In this document: positions 6,518 through 10,000 of the stretch, piece by piece | Layout: each line of letters opens with the position of its first letter | Numbering within the stretch: position 1 is the stretch's first letter | Assembly (NCBI RefSeq): GCF_020217005.1 | Contig: NZ_JAIWOI010000033.1 | Location: 1-10,000 of the forward strand | Reading direction: 5' to 3' | DNA length: 10,000 nucleotides | From: Rheinheimera sp. | Lineage (GTDB): Bacteria; Pseudomonadota; Gammaproteobacteria; Enterobacterales; Alteromonadaceae | Made by a program: the position numbers and the translations under genes | Notes under the pieces: generated by a model | The model's database searches: none | Seen by the model: the letters and a program-made list of their open reading frames with translations, nothing else | Told to the model about the DNA's origin: nothing

Positions 6518-7792
6518 ATGTCTGATCATCGCTCTGATGGCGAGAAAAGCAGCAAGTTGTTGTATTGCTCTTTTTGCGGCAAATCACAACATGAAGTGCG
6601 TAAATTGATCGCAGGCCCGCAGGTGTACATCTGTGATGAATGTGTCGACTTGTGCAACGATATTATTCGCGAAGAAATTAAAGATATTTCGCCAAAACGC
6701 GACAGCAATAAATTGCCGGTGCCTAAAGAGATCCGTGCTCACCTGGATGACTATGTCATAGGTCAGGAGCATGCGAAAAAAGTTCTGGCTGTAGCTGTCT
6801 ACAACCACTACAAACGTTTACGCAGCATGCAGAATAAACAGGACGTGGAGCTGAGCAAAAGTAATATTTTGCTGATTGGCCCTACAGGTAGCGGTAAAAC
6901 TTTGTTGGCCGAAACCTTAGCCCGTTTACTGGATGTGCCTTTTACTATGGCCGATGCCACTACGTTAACTGAAGCCGGTTATGTCGGCGAAGACGTTGAA
7001 AACATCATTCAGAAATTACTGCAAAAATGTGATTACGATGTCGAAAAAGCCCAGCGTGGTATTGTCTATATCGATGAAATCGACAAAATTTCACGTAAGT
7101 CTGACAATCCATCTATTACCCGCGATGTGTCAGGTGAAGGTGTACAACAAGCACTGCTGAAACTGATTGAAGGTACAGTGGCTTCGGTTCCGCCTCAGGG
7201 AGGCCGTAAGCATCCGCAACAGGAGTTTTTGCAGGTGGATACCTCGAAAATTCTATTTATCTGTGGTGGTGCTTTTGCTGGTCTGGATAAAGTCATTGAA
7301 CAACGTTGTGCTAAAGGTTCAGGCATAGGTTTTGGTGCTGAAGTGCGTGCAACCTCACAAAGCCGGACTCTGACCGAAAGCTTTAAAGATGTGGAACCTG
7401 AAGATTTAGTGAAATACGGTTTGATCCCAGAGTTTATTGGTCGTCTGCCAGTGGTAGCGACTTTAACTGAATTGGATTTGGCTGCATTAATGCAAATCTT
7501 AAGTGAACCGAAAAACGCACTGGTGAAACAGTTTGGTGCTTTATTCCAGATGGAAGATGTCGAACTGGAGTTCCGTGAAGATGCGCTCAAAGCCATAGCG
7601 CAAAAAGCCATGGAACGTAAAACAGGTGCCCGTGGCTTGCGCTCAATAGTCGAAAATGTCTTGCTGGATACCATGTACGATTTACCGTCTATGGAACATG
7701 TCAGCAAAGTGGTGATTGACGAGACAGTGATCCGTGGTGAGTCTCAACCCATATTGATCTACGAAACAGTGGAAGCAGCCGCTTCTCAGTAA
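6518..7792 (+). CDS. clpX: ATP-dependent Clp protease ATP-binding subunit ClpX (unfoldase)
   Basis: Hexameric AAA+ unfoldase that selects substrates such as SsrA-tagged proteins and threads them into ClpP. The length is 424 aa, as in E. coli. Visible parts in order: N-terminal C4 zinc-binding domain with Cys17, 20, 39 and 42; Walker A GPTGSGKT at 121-128; pore-1 loop GYVG at 154-157; Walker B IVYIDE at 182-187; RKH substrate-recognition loop at 230-232; ClpP-docking IGF loop at 270-272; and sensor-2 motif GARGLRS at 370-376. All key residues are present, so the protein should be active. GAGGA lies 6 to 7 bases before the ATG. It follows clpP on the same strand at a 65-base distance with a hairpin in the gap and no terminator, consistent with a clpPX operon. 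The IGF loop shows it works with the ClpP encoded upstream. Confidence 0.98.
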   Translation: MSDHRSDGEKSSKLLYCSFCGKSQHEVRKLIAGPQVYICDECVDLCNDIIREEIKDISPKRDSNKLPVPKEIRAHLDDYVIGQEHAKKVLAVAVYNHYKRLRSMQNKQDVELSKSNILLIGPTGSGKTLLAETLARLLDVPFTMADATTLTEAGYVGEDVENIIQKLLQKCDYDVEKAQRGIVYIDEIDKISRKSDNPSITRDVSGEGVQQALLKLIEGTVASVPPQGGRKHPQQEFLQVDTSKILFICGGAFAGLDKVIEQRCAKGSGIGFGAEVRATSQSRTLTESFKDVEPEDLVKYGLIPEFIGRLPVVATLTELDLAALMQILSEPKNALVKQFGALFQMEDVELEFREDALKAIAQKAMERKTGARGLRSIVENVLLDTMYDLPSMEHVSKVVIDETVIRGESQPILIYETVEAAASQ

Positions 7793-7798
7793 ATAAAA

Positions 7799-7868
7799 GG
7801 GTCTGGCTGATACAAAGGTCAGATCACATTTTCAACAATGAATGTGATCTGACCCCATTTTCCAGACT
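7799..7868. repeat. Nested palindrome between clpX and lon; REP/MITE-like repeat or terminator
   Basis: A perfect 14-bp inverted repeat, GGTCAGATCACATT (7817-7830) and AATGTGATCTGACC (7841-7854), encloses a 10-nt loop. Outside it, GTCTGG (7801-7806) pairs with CCAGAC (7862-7867), giving a two-tier palindrome of about 70 bases. The word GATCTGACCCC resembles, from memory, short palindromes scattered in many gammaproteobacterial genomes and linked to REP-associated tyrosine (IS200-like) transposases; this is not verified here. It starts 7 bases after the clpX stop region, and CCCCATTTTCC follows the inner stem, so it may also end the clpPX message. No transposase is encoded in the window. Confidence 0.6.
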
Positions 7869-7900
7869 GCATTTTAGAAGTCCATATTTTTTGCTAACTC

Positions 7901-7928
7901 ATTGAAGTGACATAAACAGCCCCCATAT
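7901..7928 (+). promoter_or_regulatory. Sigma32 (heat-shock) promoter of lon
   Basis: ATTGAA (7901-7906) matches the sigma32 -35 core CTTGAA in five of six bases. It is followed after 14 bp by CCCCATAT (7921-7928), a full match to the sigma32 -10 consensus CCCCATNT. The stretch CCCCATATACTG also resembles, as I recall it, the E. coli lon promoter. The predicted start is near 7935, giving a leader of about 40 nt before lon. Confidence 0.85.
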
Positions 7929-7974
7929 ACTGTTGAATCATGTCACCTGCAGTAAATAATTCGAGAGAGATTTC

Positions 7975-10000
7975 ATGACAGTAGCAAAGACTGAACGTTT
8001 GCATATGCCAGTATTGGCATTAAGAGACGTGGTCGTTTATCCGCATATGGTGATCCCGCTGTTCGTTGGCCGGGCTAAATCCATCAAATGCCTGGATGCC
8101 GCGATGGAAAAAGAGAAACAAATCTTTTTAGTTGCGCAAAAAGACGCCACGCTGGATGACCCTAAAGATACTGATCTGTATCGGGTTGGTACTGTCGCCA
8201 CTATTTTGCAATTGCTTAAGCTTCCTGACGGCACGGTCAAAGTGTTGGTAGAGGGGGGCAAGCGTGCTCAATTGGTTGAATTTACCGACACAGAAGATAC
8301 TTTCGCCGCTTATGTTGATTTAATTCCGACACCGGAAATGGACAGCCGCGAGCAGGAAGTGATTTTGCGCTCAGCAGTGAATCAGTTTGAAGGTTATATC
8401 AAGCTGAATAAAAAAATTCCACCTGAGGTGCTGACCGCGCTTTCTGGTATTGATGACGCAGCTCGTCTGGCGGATACCATGGCGGCTCATATGCCGTTAA
8501 AAGTGGACGACAAGCAGAAGGTGCTGGAAATCATTGATGTGACGGAACGTTTAGAGTTCCTGATGGCGATGATGGAAAGTGAAATCGACATTCTGCAGGT
8601 AGAACGCCGTATACGCAGCCGCGTCAAAAAGCAGATGGAGAAAAGCCAGCGCGAGTATTACCTGAATGAGCAAATGAAAGCCATTCAGCGTGAACTGGGC
8701 GAACTGGAAGATACACCGGATGAGTTTGAAACCCTGTCGAAGAAAATCGAACAGGCGCAAATGCCGGATGAAGCCCGCACTAAAGCGACAGCTGAACTAC
8801 AAAAGTTAAAAATGATGTCACCTATGTCGGCAGAAGCGACAGTGGTGCGCAGTTATATCGACTGGCTGACCAATGTGCCCTGGAAAAAACGCAGCAAGGT
8901 GAAAAAGGACCTGGCTGGCGCAGAACGTATTCTGGACTCAGACCACTATGGTCTGGATAAAGTCAAAGAACGTATTCTGGAATATCTGGCCGTGCAACAG
9001 CGTGTCAATAAATTAAAAGGCCCGATTTTATGTTTGGTAGGACCACCAGGCGTAGGTAAGACCTCACTGGGTCAGTCTGTGGCTAAAGCAACAGGCCGCA
9101 AATACGTGCGTATGGCCTTAGGTGGGGTGCGTGATGAAGCGGAAATCCGTGGACACAGACGTACCTATATCGGCTCTATGCCGGGCAAAATTATCCAGAA
9201 AATGGCCAAAGTTGGAGTGCGTAACCCACTGTTCCTGCTGGATGAAATTGACAAGATGGCGTCGGATTTCCGTGGTGATCCTGCGGCGGCTTTGCTGGAG
9301 GTGTTAGATCCTGAGCAAAACACAGCCTTCTCTGATCACTATCTGGAAGTGGACTACGATTTATCTGACGTGATGTTTTTTGCTACATCCAACAGCTTAA
9401 ATATTCCGGCTGCTTTGCTGGATCGGATGGAAGTGATTCGTCTGGCGGGCTACACCGAAGATGAAAAGCTGAATATTTCCAAGCAGCATCTGATCAACAA
9501 ACAAATAGAACGCAATGGCTTAAAACCTCACGAAATTGAGATTGAAGATAGCGCTATTATTGGCATTATCCGCTACTACACTCGTGAAGCTGGTGTTCGT
9601 AGCCTGGAGCGTGAAATCTCCAAGCTATGCCGCAAAGCAGTGAAAAACATTCTGTTGGACAAAAACCTGAAGAAAGTGGTGATCAACCAGGACAATCTGG
9701 AAGAGTTCCTGGGCGTACAGCGTCACGATTACGGTAAAGCGGAAGACAGTAACCGTATCGGTCAGGTCACTGGCTTAGCCTGGACTTCTGTCGGCGGTGA
9801 CTTGCTGACTATTGAAGCCGCTGCAGTGGTAGGTAAAGGCAAACTGACGTACACAGGCTCTTTGGGCGATGTAATGAAAGAGTCCATTCAGGCCGCCATG
9901 ACGGTCGTTCGTAGTCGTGCTGAGAAGCTGCGTATTAACGAAGACTTTTATGAAAAACGTGACATTCATGTGCACGTGCCTGAAGGCGCTACTCCGAAAG
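7975..10000 (+). CDS. lon: ATP-dependent Lon protease, 3' end beyond window
   Basis: Cytosolic AAA+ protease that degrades damaged and regulatory proteins. The frame is open from the ATG at 7975 to the window edge: 675 complete codons of a protein usually near 784-790 aa. The start has a GAGAGAGA ribosome binding site and the conserved N-terminus ([17 protein letters not shown]). Parts seen: N-terminal substrate domain and coiled-coil region (to about 300, with charged helices around 200-260); Walker A GPPGVGKT at 356-363; Walker B with D423 and E424; sensor-1 N473; arginine finger R484; sensor-2 R542; then the start of the S16 protease domain. All these positions equal E. coli numbering, so there is no net gap. 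The window ends at K675, four residues before the expected catalytic Ser679, so the Ser/Lys dyad cannot be checked. Heat-shock control is indicated by the upstream promoter. Confidence 0.97.
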   Translation, partial: MTVAKTERLHMPVLALRDVVVYPHMVIPLFVGRAKSIKCLDAAMEKEKQIFLVAQKDATLDDPKDTDLYRVGTVATILQLLKLPDGTVKVLVEGGKRAQLVEFTDTEDTFAAYVDLIPTPEMDSREQEVILRSAVNQFEGYIKLNKKIPPEVLTALSGIDDAARLADTMAAHMPLKVDDKQKVLEIIDVTERLEFLMAMMESEIDILQVERRIRSRVKKQMEKSQREYYLNEQMKAIQRELGELEDTPDEFETLSKKIEQAQMPDEARTKATAELQKLKMMSPMSAEATVVRSYIDWLTNVPWKKRSKVKKDLAGAERILDSDHYGLDKVKERILEYLAVQQRVNKLKGPILCLVGPPGVGKTSLGQSVAKATGRKYVRMALGGVRDEAEIRGHRRTYIGSMPGKIIQKMAKVGVRNPLFLLDEIDKMASDFRGDPAAALLEVLDPEQNTAFSDHYLEVDYDLSDVMFFATSNSLNIPAALLDRMEVIRLAGYTEDEKLNISKQHLINKQIERNGLKPHEIEIEDSAIIGIIRYYTREAGVRSLEREISKLCRKAVKNILLDKNLKKVVINQDNLEEFLGVQRHDYGKAEDSNRIGQVTGLAWTSVGGDLLTIEAAAVVGKGKLTYTGSLGDVMKESIQAAMTVVRSRAEKLRINEDFYEKRDIHVHVPEGATPK

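Noticed and set aside
7195..7707. 170-aa - strand open frame inside clpX
   Set aside because: Its sequence is the mirror of conserved ClpX codons, with Ser-rich low-information content and no family resemblance. The + strand clpX accounts for the region.
8037..8760. Short - strand open frames inside lon (74 and 69 aa)
   Set aside because: They lie antisense to well-conserved Lon codons, have no recognisable domain and no convincing ribosome binding site; they are by-products of the lon reading frame.

Overview
The window looks like a chromosomal core segment of a gammaproteobacterium, most likely of the Alteromonadales type (Rheinheimera, Alishewanella or Shewanella relatives). The grounds are the tig-clpP-clpX-lon order, protein sequences that align almost without gaps to the E. 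coli counterparts (Lon keeps E. coli residue numbering across the whole visible part), a lon promoter that resembles the E. coli heat-shock promoter, and a sugE/gdx gene behind a guanidine-II riboswitch. The genus is an inference; no rRNA is present.

Layout. 1-1232 (+): 3' part of a Kef-type cation/proton antiporter with a C-terminal nucleotide-binding RCK domain, its start lying before the window. 1266-1580 (-): gdx/sugE, an SMR guanidinium exporter, converging on the antiporter, with a two-hairpin guanidine-II (mini-ykkC) riboswitch in its leader at 1604-1649. 1716-4019 (-): a tightly packed three-gene operon, DUF969 - DUF979 - pcp, that is, two membrane proteins of unknown function and a pyroglutamyl peptidase. 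4020-4352: a 333-base divergent intergenic region carrying the tig promoter. 4353-5663 (+): tig, trigger factor, closed by a strong terminator. 5829-6452 and 6518-7792 (+): clpP and clpX, the protease and its unfoldase. 7975-10000 (+): lon, cut by the window edge four codons before the codon for its catalytic serine.

How the parts fit. The right half is the classical protein quality-control cluster: a ribosome-bound chaperone (Tig), then two ATP-dependent proteases (ClpXP, Lon). A near-consensus sigma70 promoter (TTGACA-17-TTTAAT) sits just after tig and runs into the 5' arm of the tig terminator. Transcripts starting there for clpP would lack that arm and escape termination, while tig transcripts would stop. 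lon has its own sigma32-type promoter (ATTGAA-14-CCCCATAT) and is separated from clpX by a large palindrome that could be a terminator, a REP/MITE-like repeat, or both. The left half is small-molecule traffic: guanidine export under riboswitch control, and a probable import-and-use or recycling module for pyroglutamate or pyroglutamyl peptides (DUF969/DUF979/pcp).

I saw no CRISPR array, tRNA, rRNA, prophage gene, complete insertion sequence or defence system. The least understood part is the DUF969/DUF979 pair. The most informative non-coding signals are the riboswitch, the overlapping promoter/terminator after tig, and the palindrome between clpX and lon.
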